Counted from the stretch's first letter, positions 32,446 to 43,738 are shown. The stretch is DNA of 64,000 nucleotides from Branchipolynoe longqiensis (GCA_030323885.1 CM059202.1:45836849-45900848), one strand, 5' to 3'. Made by a program: numbers and translations. Notes: generated by a model not told the origin, from the sequence alone.

Positions 32446-33639
32446 AGTGGTCACGTGACCAACACAACTTCAGGCCTACTTATATATCAGGGAAGACAGT
32501 GGTGTAAGAGAGAAAAATACGAAAATTGATGAGTGGTCATTTCTAATGACGGTGTAATGGCTGAAAAGACAGTCACAAAAATGACAGCGCGTTAAACATA
32601 TTTACCCACCCACCCGCAAAGAAAAAGACAATAAAAAGAATCTCCCGTCAAGTTCTGCTTAGTTCTTTATACTGACACCAGGGGTGCAGGGTATGCCCTA
32701 TTAGTACCAAAGTACACCACTTGGGGGATGGACAATGAACCCACATCAGGCGAAATCAACAGAAAAAGAAAAATAGAGCAAACAAAACAAAAACACAAAA
32801 AAAACCCAGAAAATCGATTATGTAAACAAGGCTCTTAATGAGATGGAGGGAGAAATGTAAACAGAGAGAGAGATCAATCTTTACATTCACTTGAGTTTCG
32901 CTGAAAACAAAGGTGTCAAATTGTTTCGCATACATCCGATATGCGACTTAGTTAGAATATTCCCATTAGTGCAAATGTTGCAGAAATTTTACTTTAAATG
33001 GATAATCCCTAGTTTTTAAAAGATATTCAAGATTGATTAGATCTCTTTAAAAAAAATATATATAATATTGGATACACCCAGCTAACACAAGCCGATTCAA
33101 ATTCATTGCTGCACATGACAAAACTGAACAAAGCGTCCTCACCACATGTAGTGGGCCCTGATGGTGGAGTCTCCCGACTTGGCCTCAGCCGACAGCTCAA
33201 ACACTCCAATCTAATTTAATGTTGACTATAATTGCTTATTTTAGTTCAGTTCAACATCATGTTCATGTTTGGCTAACTTAGATTAAGTTAGAAGATATCT
33301 CAAGTGAAAGCAAGCAAAATAATCTTTGTGTGCACAGCAGTTGAAGGCAAGCGCTAAATTAACTAGGTCATTTCACAACCTGTCAAAGGTAGCACGTTTT
33401 TATGTTTCTTGGGGGCAAAACCACAAAGAAATGATTAATGAGTGCGCGGTATTTAAGTTTGATGTGTGGGATCAAATCTAGGTGAGCCCTTTGGTTTTGA
33501 AAATTGATGCTGTCATCAGACTACGCAGCTTTGTGACCTTGACTTAATGGGGCCATACTTCAACGGTTTCTTATTCATCGAAGCAGACACCAGACGTGAG
33601 ATCAGGAGTTCGATTCCCGGTCTAATAGAAAAATACTAA

Positions 33640-34191
33640 TTACACAAATAAGACATGGTTTAACTAACACACATCTCTCCCTCCCACACACAGACCACAA
33701 TAAGACATGGTTTAACTAACACACATCTCTCCCTCCCACACACAGACCACAATAAGACAGGTTTAACTAACACACATCTCTCCCTCCCACACACAGACCA
33801 CAATAAGACGTGGTTTAACTAACACGCATCTCTCCCTCCCACACACAGAGACAGGTTTAACTAACACACATCTCTCTCCCACACACAGACCACAATAAGA
33901 CGTGGTTTAACTAACACGCATCTCTCCCTCCCACACACAGAGACAGGTTTAACTAACACACCTCTCTCCCTCCCACACACAGACCACAATAAGACAGGTT
34001 TAACTAACACGCATCTCTCCCTCCCACACACAGACCACAATAACATGTGGTTTAACTAACACACATCTCTCCCTCCCACACACAGACCACAATAAGGCGT
34101 GGTTTAACTAAACATGCATCTCTCTTTTCTCTCCCTCCTAACACAATGAGACGAGGTTTAACTAACACAAATCTTTCTCTCTTCTCCGCAG
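33640..34191 (+). repeat. About 51-bp minisatellite that copies a 3' splice-site region
   Basis: Eleven 'GGTTTAACTA' segments lie at about 51-bp (some 42-bp) spacing. Each is followed by ACAC(A/G)CATCTCTC, a C/T tract, ACACACAG and usually ACCACAATAA. The last unit runs into the genuine acceptor 'CTTTCTCTCTTCTCCGCAG' at 34173-34191. So each unit has the layout of that acceptor: 'TTTAACTAACAC', pyrimidine tract, CAG|ACC. Shorter units lack the ACCACAATAA part. Confidence 0.9.
34190..34191 (+). promoter_or_regulatory. Predicted splice acceptor of the prohormone-like coding exon
   Basis: A long pyrimidine tract (CTTTCTCTCTTCTCCG) ends in CAG at 34191. Then come 21 bases of 5' leader and an ATG in a good context (GTCGCCATGC). 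At least one non-coding exon further upstream is implied. Confidence 0.65.
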
Positions 34192-34212
34192 ACCCCGCCA
34201 GCCCCAGTCGCC

Positions 34213-34608
34213 ATGCATCCCGCCACGCTGTCTCTGCTGGTGCCGCTGCTCTGTGGTGGGCTCGCCCTCGCAGCTTCCATCAGCGGCGACCCCGAGCAGC
34301 TCACCCACTTCCGGTCCAGCGCCAATGCCGCCGCAGCACCCCCTAGTGCCGCTGTGTCGAACCAGTCGTACATGGCATGGATGCGGTACATGCTGCAGCA
34401 GCGGAGACAGGCGCGTCAGGAGGAGCAGGAGGAGGCGAAGAGGATGAGCGAATTCAGCATGCCCTACATGAAGTACCGCAAGGACAAGCGCAACAACGGC
34501 ATCTGGGTGTGGATGCCTGCGCAGGGGTACGTGTCCGTGCCACCGCAGCAGGAGGACAGCCAGCACAGGAACCCGAAGCCGGGGAAGATCATGCGCTATG
34601 GAAAGTAG
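34213..34608 (+). CDS. Secreted neuropeptide/prohormone-like precursor, 131 residues, family not recognised
   Basis: Seen: residues 1-21 form a signal peptide (hydrophobic SLLVPLLCGGLALAA). Then come an Ala/Pro-rich segment, a Gln/Arg/Glu-rich stretch (58-77), a dibasic KR at 76-77, a basic RKDKR at 89-93, and a C-terminus ending in MRY-Gly-Lys. Cleavage at KR and RKDKR would release MSEFSMPYMKY (78-88) and a 36-residue peptide from N94, starting NNGIWVWMPAQGYVSVP and ending in IMRY-amide after Lys removal and Gly-dependent amidation. There is no cysteine in the released peptides. Known: such signals mark prohormones processed by PC1/3- or PC2-type convertases, carboxypeptidase E and PAM. Inference: a neuropeptide. 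The start is set by the Kozak-like context just after a splice acceptor. The 36-residue length with final R-Y-amide recalls NPY/NPF peptides, but the rest of the sequence does not match that family. The GC-rich codon use stands out from the AT-rich surroundings, as expected for a real exon. Confidence 0.8.
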   Translation: MHPATLSLLVPLLCGGLALAASISGDPEQLTHFRSSANAAAAPPSAAVSNQSYMAWMRYMLQQRRQARQEEQEEAKRMSEFSMPYMKYRKDKRNNGIWVWMPAQGYVSVPPQQEDSQHRNPKPGKIMRYGK

Positions 34609-35150
34609 TGCGTGACAGGAGGGACGTGACATATATCTATAGATTTATATATATATATATATGAGGACATGAGGAGAAAGGGTGGGGATGGGTGTGGATG
34701 GGAAGGGAGGGGGGGGGGGGGGGGGGGGGAAGAAGAGGGAGGAAAGAGGGAGGGGGAAGGAGGAAGAAGGGGGGTGGGGGGATGGAGGGTTAGGGAGGGA
34801 GGGTGTTGGGGAATCAAGGAGACGGAGTGAAGTAAGGAATAGCGGAAGTGTGATAAGTAACCATGGAGAGAGGGAGTGAGGGGGGAGAGGGGAGAGGGGA
34901 GAGGGAGAGGGAGGGAAGGAGGGAGGGAAATCAGAGGGAGGGATGGAGGGAGAGAGAGAGTGGGAGGGAGGGAGGGAGGGAATAGACTATATTTGTTACT
35001 TGAAATAAGGACATACACAGAATGACTACTGACTATTAACGTGAATACTGGTATATATGAATATAAATTATAATCATTAGTTTCCTGGTGTTGCGGACTG
35101 TTGTGTAGCGATTCCTGATACCTACGGCTGTATATTAAAGTTGATTCTAA
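34609..35150 (+). other. Probable 3' UTR with a long purine tract
   Basis: The stop at 34606-34608 is followed by a short TA repeat, a G-run (about 34708-34730), and an A/G-only tract of about 280 bases (34680-34980) built of GGGAGGGAGG units. This tract could form G-quadruplexes. The UTR seems to end after the ATTAAA at 35134. Confidence 0.55.
35134..35139 (+). terminator. Polyadenylation signal ATTAAA
   Basis: ATTAAA is the commonest variant of AATAAA. It is followed within 30 bases by 'GAATGTTGGTGATTAGGG', a GT-rich stretch. It suits the 3' end of the prohormone-like transcript. Confidence 0.5.
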
Positions 35151-35159
35151 ATGAGAATG

Positions 35160-35995
35160 TTGGTGATTAGGGATATTATTGCAATTAAACTATAAATGTG
35201 TTTGTATTCATTGGGATGCTTCTTTTTGTTCTCTTCCCTAAAATAAAATAAAAATTCAAAGCTGTTGAGCATATATTCGGTTCCAGCACTCCAAGGTGAG
35301 CAACTACCTAGCCGAAAACCAAAGTCGCCCAGGTTGCTCCACAGCATGCCGACCCGAGATATAGTCAACGGCAGCACATACAGCGTTGGCGCTACCCGCC
35401 CCTCCGTTAATTAATATATGTATAAATTATGCTTATATCTGATATATATATGTAATGGCCCACGGCCCTCCAACTCTCTCACTGCCACGCACACACGGAA
35501 GAACGCCAAGATCCAATATGAGTACGCTTCACCTTCGTTTATTGAACCAATCTGCTCTCCGCGGCGTCCACAGTCATCTGACCCGCCCCCTGACTCGCCA
35601 GGTCCCACATCGACTCAAAAGGTGTGTGTGTGTGGGGGGGGGGGGGGGGGGGTGAGCTAGCCACACACAGTAGAGGGCAGCCCAGTCGGGGTCTGCCCGG
35701 TGGCTTGCCTGCCGCCACCTAGTGCAGTTCAGTGTAACTGCGTAGGTGTGCAGCGTAGTCTCCGCCGCTACCACGTGGTAATAGGGCTCATGTACAGACT
35801 ACTACATATATATGGATAAATACATATATATATATGTGTCAATAAATAAACATATATACACTATACATACACACACATATATATATATGGGTCACTCTCT
35901 CAGAGATTGTGTACAACATTTGTGGTTTCCACGTTACATTCTTATTGATTTTACCCATTTTTTGGGGTAGTAAACCTGATAGTTGTTATCGACTC
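35160..35995. other. Unassigned stretch
   Basis: No gene recognised. It holds a TG/G-run tract (35620-35652) and TA/CA-rich simple repeats (35800-35890). Confidence 0.45.
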
Positions 35996-35997
35996 AG

Positions 35998-36220
35998 TGT
36001 ATTAAGTATGTTAGCAATACTACATACATTTAATCTATCCCACAAAATGTATCCAAAATATGCTTATATGATTTTGTGCTAAAGTGAAAATACGAAACTT
36101 TGCATATCGATACCATATCTATCCACAGGTTTTTTTCCCAACTTTATTTTCTCGTAAGGCTTAGCTGTAATGAATCAAATCCTGACTGAATTTGTGGTGT
36201 TTGTTAAAATGATGTTATGC
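35998..36220. repeat. Dispersed repeat shared with 31735-31960
   Basis: Both hold 'TTAGCAATACTACAT', 'CATTTAATCTA' and 'GATTTTGTGCTAAAGTGAAA' at matching distances. Confidence 0.72.
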
Positions 36221-36242
36221 ACAAAATCATATTAAATCGTTA

Positions 36243-36475
36243 AGTGGCGGAGTGGTTAGAGTGTCTGACTTTTTTCTAGTTCGGACTCCTAATCTGAGGG
36301 TCGGCGGTTCGATTCCCTGTGCCCCCAACTCTGCCAATTTGGATTTCCACCGCTGTGTATAACTTACAGCGTCATCAAAGGCCGGTTGCTCTCATACCAT
36401 GTCTATGTGGTGTGGGAGGTTAAAAATCCCTTGGGTCGGTAAAAGTGTAGGCTCGGGCTTTCTATCGAGCAGCAG
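36243..36475 (+). mobile_element. SINE-B copy, 3'-truncated
   Basis: Plus strand, A box 'GGCGGAGTGGTTAGAGTGTC', B box 'GGCGGTTCGATTCCCTGTGC', body up to 'GGGCTTTCTATCGA'. Confidence 0.86.
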
Positions 36476-36479
36476 TGGA

Positions 36480-38000
36480 ATGAGGAAGACCAGTCATCTC
36501 TGACTGAAATTTCCCCTGCTTAAACAACTAATGGAGCAACAACAACAAAAAAAAAAAAAAATCCATGTAGTCTTGCTAACATACTGAATACACAGAATTA
36601 AAAATAACTATTTGACTTACTACTCCCCACCCCCTAAAAAAAGAAATAACATGTAAACGAAAAATGTGGTTCAGTTTCTGAGAACGAACCATATACACTG
36701 AGGCGTGGGAGAGTAGCTGGCGCCATGTGGAGAGGTGAGGTTGTATCAGTAGATGACTTAATGAATAGAGGTAACCAGCCGATGACTTAGCGGCTGGGGA
36801 GTAGAAGAAAATATTACGAAACTCGGAGGCTCGCCTCAAAAAACCGTCTGGGGAGTCTATAAAAGAAACCCAGGATCATCCTCAACAAAACCCTCTTTAG
36901 GGTTCGAAGGAATTTCCTTAGGAGATGTAACTCGGGTTAACATCTCTTCCTGTCTGTATACAGGTTACGCTAGAAGCGGTATCGGTTTCGGTTCTCAACA
37001 TCAGTGTTGTTCTATCCTTGTGTTTTTTTAAAACACCAAAAACTGTCCAAATTGGACCTGAGAAAGTTCTAAACTTTCATAATGGGATGCTATAAACCAT
37101 CCTTAGGAAGTTAATCGCAATTCTCAATACTTACAGTTAGTTAAAGTGTTGTAGTAGTTAAATCCTGCCAGAGCAACTCAGTGAACGTCCTCCTGCTGTG
37201 AGTTGCTTATGCTAATTGCTGGACCCGGATGTGCTTACCTCTCCCTAGCCTGCGGCTAGCCTGAGGCTATATACCGAGGTAAAATATATATATAAAGTTA
37301 GGCTACTCTCAAATCAGACAAGACACAACAAAAGTATGGGTTGATCACTTTAATGCGAGATCTTGGCTAGCATAATGCCTAGCCGGTTATAAATTTGAAA
37401 GCCGGTGCAAAATGGCCGAGTGGAGGTTCGCTGGGCACCAAAACGCGGTGGCGCTGCAGTAGCACAGCCCAGGATCGATCAAGTCGGGCAGCGATAGGTC
37501 GAAATACATATTAATCGCAATTAAATAGCAGACATATCACTGCGCAGTAATAATCCAAATAACAGTCCTTTTATATAATGATAATAAATTATCCTGTCTA
37601 AATATATATATATATATATATACACATATATGCATAAGTTACTGCAGACAACACGGACGAGTAAGTATGGCTGACACAGTTTACTTCACCATCGAGAACG
37701 AACTAACTGGCTGGGAAAACCCGCCCTACTGATAGTGATAGTAGTGCATTGAGTAAAATAAATAAATAAATAAAAGGAAATTTAATTAAAAATTCAGCAG
37801 GGGTCTGTCTGGTAGTAAGTTCAATCTAGCAATGGCGGGCGTTACACGCACACCACGAATACCTGGTGCGGAGGATGCCGACTAGCGGATTGAACCGGCA
37901 GGAAGAAACTAAAAGTTAACCTTTTATTAGGAGGTCATAATTAGGCCCGTTCTGCAAACATTACAGAAGGTTGCCAGGGTCCATCTCATCCATACTACAA
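36480..38000. other. Unassigned stretch
   Basis: No gene, SINE or MITE recognised. It holds TA simple repeats near 37285 and 37600-37620. Short frames show no domain. Confidence 0.45.
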
Positions 38001-38475
38001 AAGGCACAGGAGGGGAGGACATGAGAGGACATGAGAGGAGAGGACAGGAGAGTACATGACAGGACAGGAGACCACAGGAGGAAAGGACAGGAAAGTACAC
38101 GACAGGAGAGTGCACAAGAGTATAGGAGAGGAGAGTACAGGTGGTGCCAGGGTCTCGTTCTGATTTCCGGTTTAGCTTTTAAAAAATATATTTAGGTGCA
38201 TTCCTTTGCTAGTGCATGAGAGGACAGGAAGGAGAGGAGAGGAAAGGACAGGCCGAGGACAGGAGAGGACATGACAGGAGAGTACATCACAGGAGAGGCT
38301 AGGACAGGCGAGGACAGGATAGGAGAGGAGAGGACAGGCGAGGACATGAGAGAACAGGCGAGGACAGGAGGGGAGATGACATGACATGACAGGAAAGGAC
38401 AGGACAGGAGGACAAAAAAGGAGAGGAGGACAGGAAAGGACAGGAGGATAGAAATGGACAGGAGAGGACTGCCGA
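38000..38475. repeat. AGGACAGGAG polypurine minisatellite in two blocks
   Basis: Blocks at about 38005-38140 and 38218-38470 have AGGACAGGAGAGGACATGAG units on the plus strand and almost no pyrimidine except C/T in GGACA and CATGA. A 77-bp segment that also occurs at 43.13 kb separates them. Confidence 0.9.
38139..38215. repeat. 77-bp segment shared, inverted, with 43125-43198
   Basis: Contains 'AGGTGGTGCCAGGGTCTCG', then 'CTGATTTCCGGTTTA' and 'GTGCATTCCTTTGCTAG'. The reverse complement lies directly before the Gypsy LTR-like end near 43.2 kb, so it may be element-derived. Confidence 0.7.
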
Positions 38476-38479
38476 TACA

Positions 38480-39320
38480 GAGGCAACCAAGAGCACCCAA
38501 GACTATTACTGTCCAGCGGCGAAAAGAAACAATAAGAGACACTCAGAATTAGCATAGAAACAACATATATATATCAAACCAGCTTCTTAGCTGCCAGCGA
38601 CGAAAACAAGCACCCTCAAAGGAACTTAACCGCTATGGGCAGAATAAATACTGTATCGTGAAATATAAATACATTATAGATAGGATAAGTACTTATCCTA
38701 TCCTATGTAAGTTGGCCCTCTGTTTTGGCCAGTGCGCACCTGATTTTCAAACTTTATAACCGGCTGGGCAGTTGCCTAGCCATGAGACTATTAAACTGTT
38801 CAACCCATACTCATGTTGGTGTTATTTCCAGAGCATAGCCTACTTTATATTAATATTATTAACGGAGTGCCTGGCGTCTCGTCCACCGAACGCGACTATC
38901 GCCCGAACCGCTGATGGCAGCGGCCTGGGCGACTTGGGTTTGCACGCAGGGTGGCAAACCCACCGCGAGTAGCCGCCGAGCTGGCACGAGCACCACTATC
39001 GCTATCACTCCCGTTGGAAATTTTTACCATAAGAAATATATTGTAGGCTAGAAATGTTGGCCAGCCAGAGGTAACGTTCTCAACCAAATAATTGTGCCTG
39101 TGTTATGTATCACGGAGTGTCAAATAATAAGAAAAGAAAAGGATTTTTTTAAACAAGTTGTTAGACATAACCGTTATAAGCAGCATCACAACAACAACAA
39201 TAACAAGCAAGCTAGCCTCGTGAGCTTTTGAAGACAGAGCCATACAGAAGAGACAGAAAGGTAAATAGAAAGATAGATATAGAGACAGGTAGATAGACAG
39301 ATAGATATAGAGCTTAGATC
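38480..39320. other. Unassigned stretch
   Basis: No gene recognised. A GC-richer part near 38870-39020 has an open minus frame with Ser/Ala-rich text, but no domain or splice support. An AGAT tract lies at about 39260-39305. Confidence 0.45.
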
Positions 39321-39324
39321 GTGG

Positions 39325-39635
39325 CAACATCTAAGGTCATATCAGGACGGGTACCTACTTGAGTGTACTCATGGCGACTTTATAGTGTTGGTCCAGTGGA
39401 AAATCAGGCCACCAGCACGATGACATGATATCCCACTCAGTCACATTATCCTGACACTGAGCCAACCAGTCCTTGCCCTATTCTAATAATGCCGAGCGCC
39501 TGGCTAGGAAGCGACAAGTATAAATTTTTACGTCATTGGTTTGACTTGACCAGGGTTCGAACACATCTGTTCGGATCCCATGATCTACCAAAACGGGAGA
39601 CGGACGCTCAACTCATTCGGCCATTCCGTCTTGTC
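39325..39635 (-). mobile_element. SINE-A copy
   Basis: Full minus-strand copy. The head 'GACGGAATGGCCGAATGAGT' (minus) is at the right edge. A short tail has lost its AAC repeats. Confidence 0.85.
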
Positions 39636-39639
39636 CCTT

Positions 39640-40435
39640 CCAGGTATCAGTTATTCAATCTTATCTGAGTGGGCTAGAGCAAAGCTGGTCATCCTTTGTG
39701 TAAGTAAAGCGTGTGTGTGTGTGGGGGGGGGGGGGGGGTGTTTGCGACAATATCAGCAGAAAATAGGGTTTTATGAAGGTACTTTATAAAGTGTCTTGAG
39801 GTAAGGTTCATATCCATTTTGAGATCAAATTCCAGGACTTTCAAGGACCTTTCAGAGCAAAATTCCAGGATGTTTTAAAGACATTTATTAGATTAAAGTA
39901 CCCTGAAACATGGCCGTATTCATAGTCGATTCACGGTATAAGATGTGACGTGTAAATAAGCATAGAAAATAACGTGACAAACTGTATGCATAGAGGCAGG
40001 ATAACAAACCCTCAAAAATCACTTTAAATACGAAACATCACTGATTAAAGTTTGAGCATCATCATCATCATCATCATCATGCTGTCGGTCGCGATGCGAC
40101 AAAGACTGCTTTCATTACTTGACTGCCGCTCTCCATTTAGCTAAGTACATTTCATGAAAGCTGCCTGCAAAAGTGTTGAAGTGCTGCTGGCTTTTGCAAG
40201 TTACCAGCGGCACTCTCTCGGGGAGCAAATAGAGGTTTCACACTGGCAAGAACATGTCAAGACAGGCGCAAAACTATTTGTCCCTGCAGTGGCTGGTCGG
40301 GAGATGGGAGTTCCATACATCAACCGCCCTTGATGCTGCCACAGTGACATGGTTTTCTGTTCAGGGTTTGCTCCCTTAGCCTTCGGTTCTGTCAAGAACC
40401 TGTACCACAAGGCAGTGGTTTACAACTCTGCAGGG
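39640..40435. other. Unassigned stretch
   Basis: No gene recognised. It holds a TG plus G-run (39712-39738) and an ATC repeat (40055-40079). The text at 40080-40430 is not obviously simple but has no domain I can name on either strand. Confidence 0.4.
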
Positions 40436-40439
40436 CAGG

Positions 40440-40648
40440 GGCGTCAAACTCCCTGAGGTATTGCAATACCTGCATACCTGCATATAAGTTTGAGCACATC
40501 ACAGAATATAGGCTTTAAATATATATAGTTATGACTTTCCATTTTCAAGCATTTACAAGGATCATTAAAAAATTGCATGACTTTCCAGGCCTGGACCTGA
40601 ATTATCAAATTGCATGACTTTCCAGGTTTCCAAGGACCCGTACGAACC
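40440..40648. mobile_element. MITE fragment with a GGGTCCGTACG-type end
   Basis: The right end '...AAGGACCCGTACGAACC' matches the end type of the 29.5 kb MITE. The interior repeats 'TTGCATGACTTTCCAGG' twice. The left end is not found. Confidence 0.55.
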
Positions 40649-40649
40649 A

Positions 40650-41000
40650 TGTTTGTTTGTTTGTTGTTGTTTTACGTCCGAGCAACATCTAAGATCATAT
40701 CAGGACGGGTACCGACTTGTGACAGTGCGCAGTCGCCATCATGGCGACTTTATAGTGCTGTCCCACTGGGAAACCAGGCCACCGGCACCATGACCTGGTA
40801 TCCCACTCAGTCACATTATCCTGATACTGAGCACACCAGTCCTTGCCCTGTCCACATAATGCCAAGCGCCTGGCTAGGAAGCGACAAGTATCAATTTTTA
40901 AGTCATTGGCTTGACTCGACCAGGGTTCGAAGCCTCGACCCCATGATCTACCAGCACAGGAGACGGACGCTCTAACTCATTCGGCCATCCCGTCTGGTCC
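40650..41000 (-). mobile_element. SINE-A copy
   Basis: Complete minus-strand copy with the 'GACGGGATGGCCGAATGAGT' head and an AAC/AAAC tail. It inserted at the end of the MITE fragment. Confidence 0.88.
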
Positions 41001-41107
41001 CACGAACCCTGTGGAGTGCAGATATTTTCAGGTAAAACGAGAACCAGTGCAAATGTGTGCTCAAGATAAACAGGAACCAGCACAAGATGTCCTTGGAGGC
41101 GGAGGGT

Positions 41108-41425
41108 TGGTTGGTTGTCGGAGTTTTACGTCCTGGCAACATCTAAGGCCATATCAGAACGCATACCGACTTGTGACAGTGCATACTCATGGCGACTTTA
41201 TAGTGCTGTCCCACTGGGAAATCAGGCTGCTTGCACCATGACCCAATATCCCACTGAGGCACATTATCCTGACACTGACACTCCTTGCTCTATCCTAATA
41301 ATGCCGAGTGCCAGGCTAGGAAGCGACAAGTATCAATTTTAGTCATTGGTTTGACTCGACCGGGGACCGATCTCCCGACCTTCCTCACGCGAGGCCTGCA
41401 TTCTACCGATTCGGGACCGCACCTG
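41108..41425 (-). mobile_element. SINE-A copy
   Basis: Minus-strand copy with the 'GGTCCCGAATCGGTAGAATG' head (minus). It is followed by a G-rich GGAGTGGGGGGACGGGTGGG tandem stretch (41428-41505). Confidence 0.85.
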
Positions 41426-41662
41426 GTGAGGGGGTTTGGGGGAGGGAGGAGTGGGGGGACGGGTGGGTGAGGGAGGAGTGGGGGGACGGGTGGGGGAGGG
41501 GGGAATTCAATGGAAATCTGCCAAAGATATTCGAGGTTCAGCTGGAAGGAGTCGAAATGTTCCTGAAGTCCAAGGGAACCAGCGACTGTGTTCCATTGTT
41601 CTCTCATGGCTTGTTGGGGTTTTATGTCCTACGGTCATATCAGGACGCCAGGTAGTCTCTCA

Positions 41663-42178
41663 TGGGGCTGTCACATTACGACGTTTCTCGCCAACGCGCG
41701 TCGAAGTGTGTTATTTTTTGCCGCAACTTTGGGATACGTCAGGAAGCGTTATGCGCGCGTTGGTATTCGTTGATGGACGGCGACGGTCGGCGGCGCGCGT
41801 CATCGCACGTCAAAAGTTTTGTGCTTGCACAAAACTTTGGATGTGCGACAACACGTGGGTGCCAATGTTATGGCTACGTTAGGGGCGCGTCAAAATATGT
41901 TAAACGAGCTGGAAGATCGTTATGCGAATGGTAGGCACACGCCGAGCATGTGTGAGGCTCATTCCCACACTTGCGCCAAATGGTTGCTTTTGTTGTTTTA
42001 TGTCCTACCAACATCTAAGGTGATATCAGGACGGCGCGCCAAACTTTTACCACAACGTCGGCCGTGCGCTACCAATACGTTGCACTGACGCTGAAAAGTT
42101 TGACGTCTCTCGAAAATTAAAAGTGATTTTGCGCATTGGCGGCGCGCCGGCGAGATACGTCGTAATGTGACAGCACCA
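41663..42178. mobile_element. MITE with CTGTCACATTACGACGT ends, split by a SINE-A tail
   Basis: The inverted ends share 'GCTGTCACATTACGACGT', followed by TCTCGCC on both sides. The right flank is TTAA (42179-42182). The interior is dense in CGCG and ACGTCG/GACGT words. A SINE-A tail fragment is inserted at about 41983-42035. It is non-coding. Confidence 0.82.
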
Positions 42179-42592
42179 TTAAGGGAAGCAGCAAAGATGC
42201 ACACTTGGGTTTATTAGACCAAATTAAAATATTATATAGGTTAACAGGAACCAGTAAAGATGCACTTGGGCTTAATGAACCCCATAGATGAGATCGTCAT
42301 TCGGTAAAATATTCTGACTTTTGGGTCGGTATCACAAATAAAATAAGAGTAAATAATTTCCTTAAAACAAAAATATCCTTTTTCAAGACACCAATATTGA
42401 AACCATTTTGAGGGCTAAATCACTGAATCCTGGTATGCATCCATGGATATAGCAGTCAGACTATTCTGGGTAAAACCAACCTACAGTCCAGACATTTCCC
42501 ATTTCCTAGCACAACACATGTTATTAACCATAGGATATAAATAAAAACATGAATACAATAAGTAAAACTGACTCTGGCTATGGCACTAACAC

Positions 42593-42945
42593 TAGTCTAA
42601 GTGCCCAAATTTGTCTAAATCTAAATGCAGATGGCATAAGATGTGCTGATTAGATTGATGTAAATGCAATGCTGGATAAAAGATTAACATCTTAATTTAT
42701 TATACACGACAATGAAAATGGATTCAGCGAATCAGGATAAGATCATCCCTCTGGTTTGAAGCCTTTGAGAGATATTGCGAAGGAAAACAAATATCACGGT
42801 TGTAAGGTACAAGTTGAACTATTTTAATCAAACAGTCAAAAACATGGAGACGTACATACGAAAGTTTAGAATAAGAATAGACTTTGGCTATAGCTCTAAC
42901 ACTAGTCTAAGTGTCCAGATCTCTCTAAATCTAAATGCAGATGGC
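42593..42945 (+). pseudogene. Duplicated partial Gypsy gag segment
   Basis: About 42707-42860 copies part of the gag frame at 43549-43698 ('ATGGATTCAGCGAATCAGGA', 'GTAAGGTACAAGTTGAACT') with stops and indels. 'TAAATCTAAATGCAGATGG' occurs twice around it (near 42620 and 42925). Confidence 0.75.
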
Positions 42946-43357
42946 CAGTGTATTATCATTAGCCACCTATTTCACGCAGGTTTGTTTTTTCTTACACGCA
43001 CCACACAATGCATCACGGTGCTGGAATGACGAACCCCACTATTAAAATATTATATGGGTTAAGGCGAATCAGCAAAGATTCACTTGAATTGAAAAGAACT
43101 ACCATTCTTGGGGTCAAAGAGAACTAGCAAAGGAATGCACATAAATATATTTTTTTAAAGTTAAACCGGAAATCAGGCCGAGACCCTGGCACCACCTGTA
43201 ATGAATGTGCATATGTAATGAGTTCATGGTTGATTGACAGGTCATGTGATAGACGACGTCACAAGGTTCAGTAAATAAAGATTCGCTAAGTAGACTTGAA
43301 TGTGTCCACACTTCTTTACATGGTGTCAGATAATATTAGCGACGAACATCACACAAT

Positions 43358-43738
43358 ATGGCACTATCAGGACTAAAAGCACCTGCACCTCTCAATCTAC
43401 AAGACAACATGGCAATGAACTGGAAATCTTGGTACAATTCCTACCAAATCTTTGCTATTGCGACAGAAATAGCAAACAAGACAGAAAAAGTGCAATGTTC
43501 TGTGTTCTTACACATAGCCGGTTTGGAAGCCCAGAAAGTCTACACAACAATGAAAATGGATTCAGCGAATCAGGATAAGATCATCCCTCTGGTCGAAGCC
43601 TTCGAGAGATATTGTGAAGGAAAAACAAATATCATGGTTGTAAGGTACAAGTTGAACTCTTTTAATCAAACAGTCAAAAGCATGGAGACGTACATACGAG
43701 AGCAACAAATTGCGAAACATACTGTTGCAAACTCCTAA
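43358..43738 (+). pseudogene. Gypsy gag, N-terminal part
   Basis: 126 residues from MALSGLKAPAPLNL, through 'NWKSWYNSYQIFAIATE', 'FLHIAGLEAQKVYTTM' and 'VEAFERYCEGKTNIMVVRYK'. Known: this is the layout of the metazoan Ty3/Gypsy gag capsid region. The frame ends soon after 'ETYIREQQIAKHTVANS', which is shorter than a normal gag, and the zinc knuckles follow in another frame, so it is broken. Confidence 0.8.

Noticed and set aside
34158..34632. Minus-strand frames (77 and 156 residues) over the prohormone-like exon
   Set aside because: GC-rich shadow frames of the plus-strand exon. The plus strand has acceptor, Kozak context, signal peptide and poly(A) signal.
38896..39087. Possible last exon of the SELENOS-like gene (minus strand, Ser/Gly/Arg-rich)
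   Set aside because: No Gly-rich tail with in-frame UGA, no convincing splice acceptor, and the text does not match the SELENOS C-terminus.
40201..40410. 69-residue minus frame near 40.3 kb
   Set aside because: No recognisable domain, no good start context, and surrounded by repeats.
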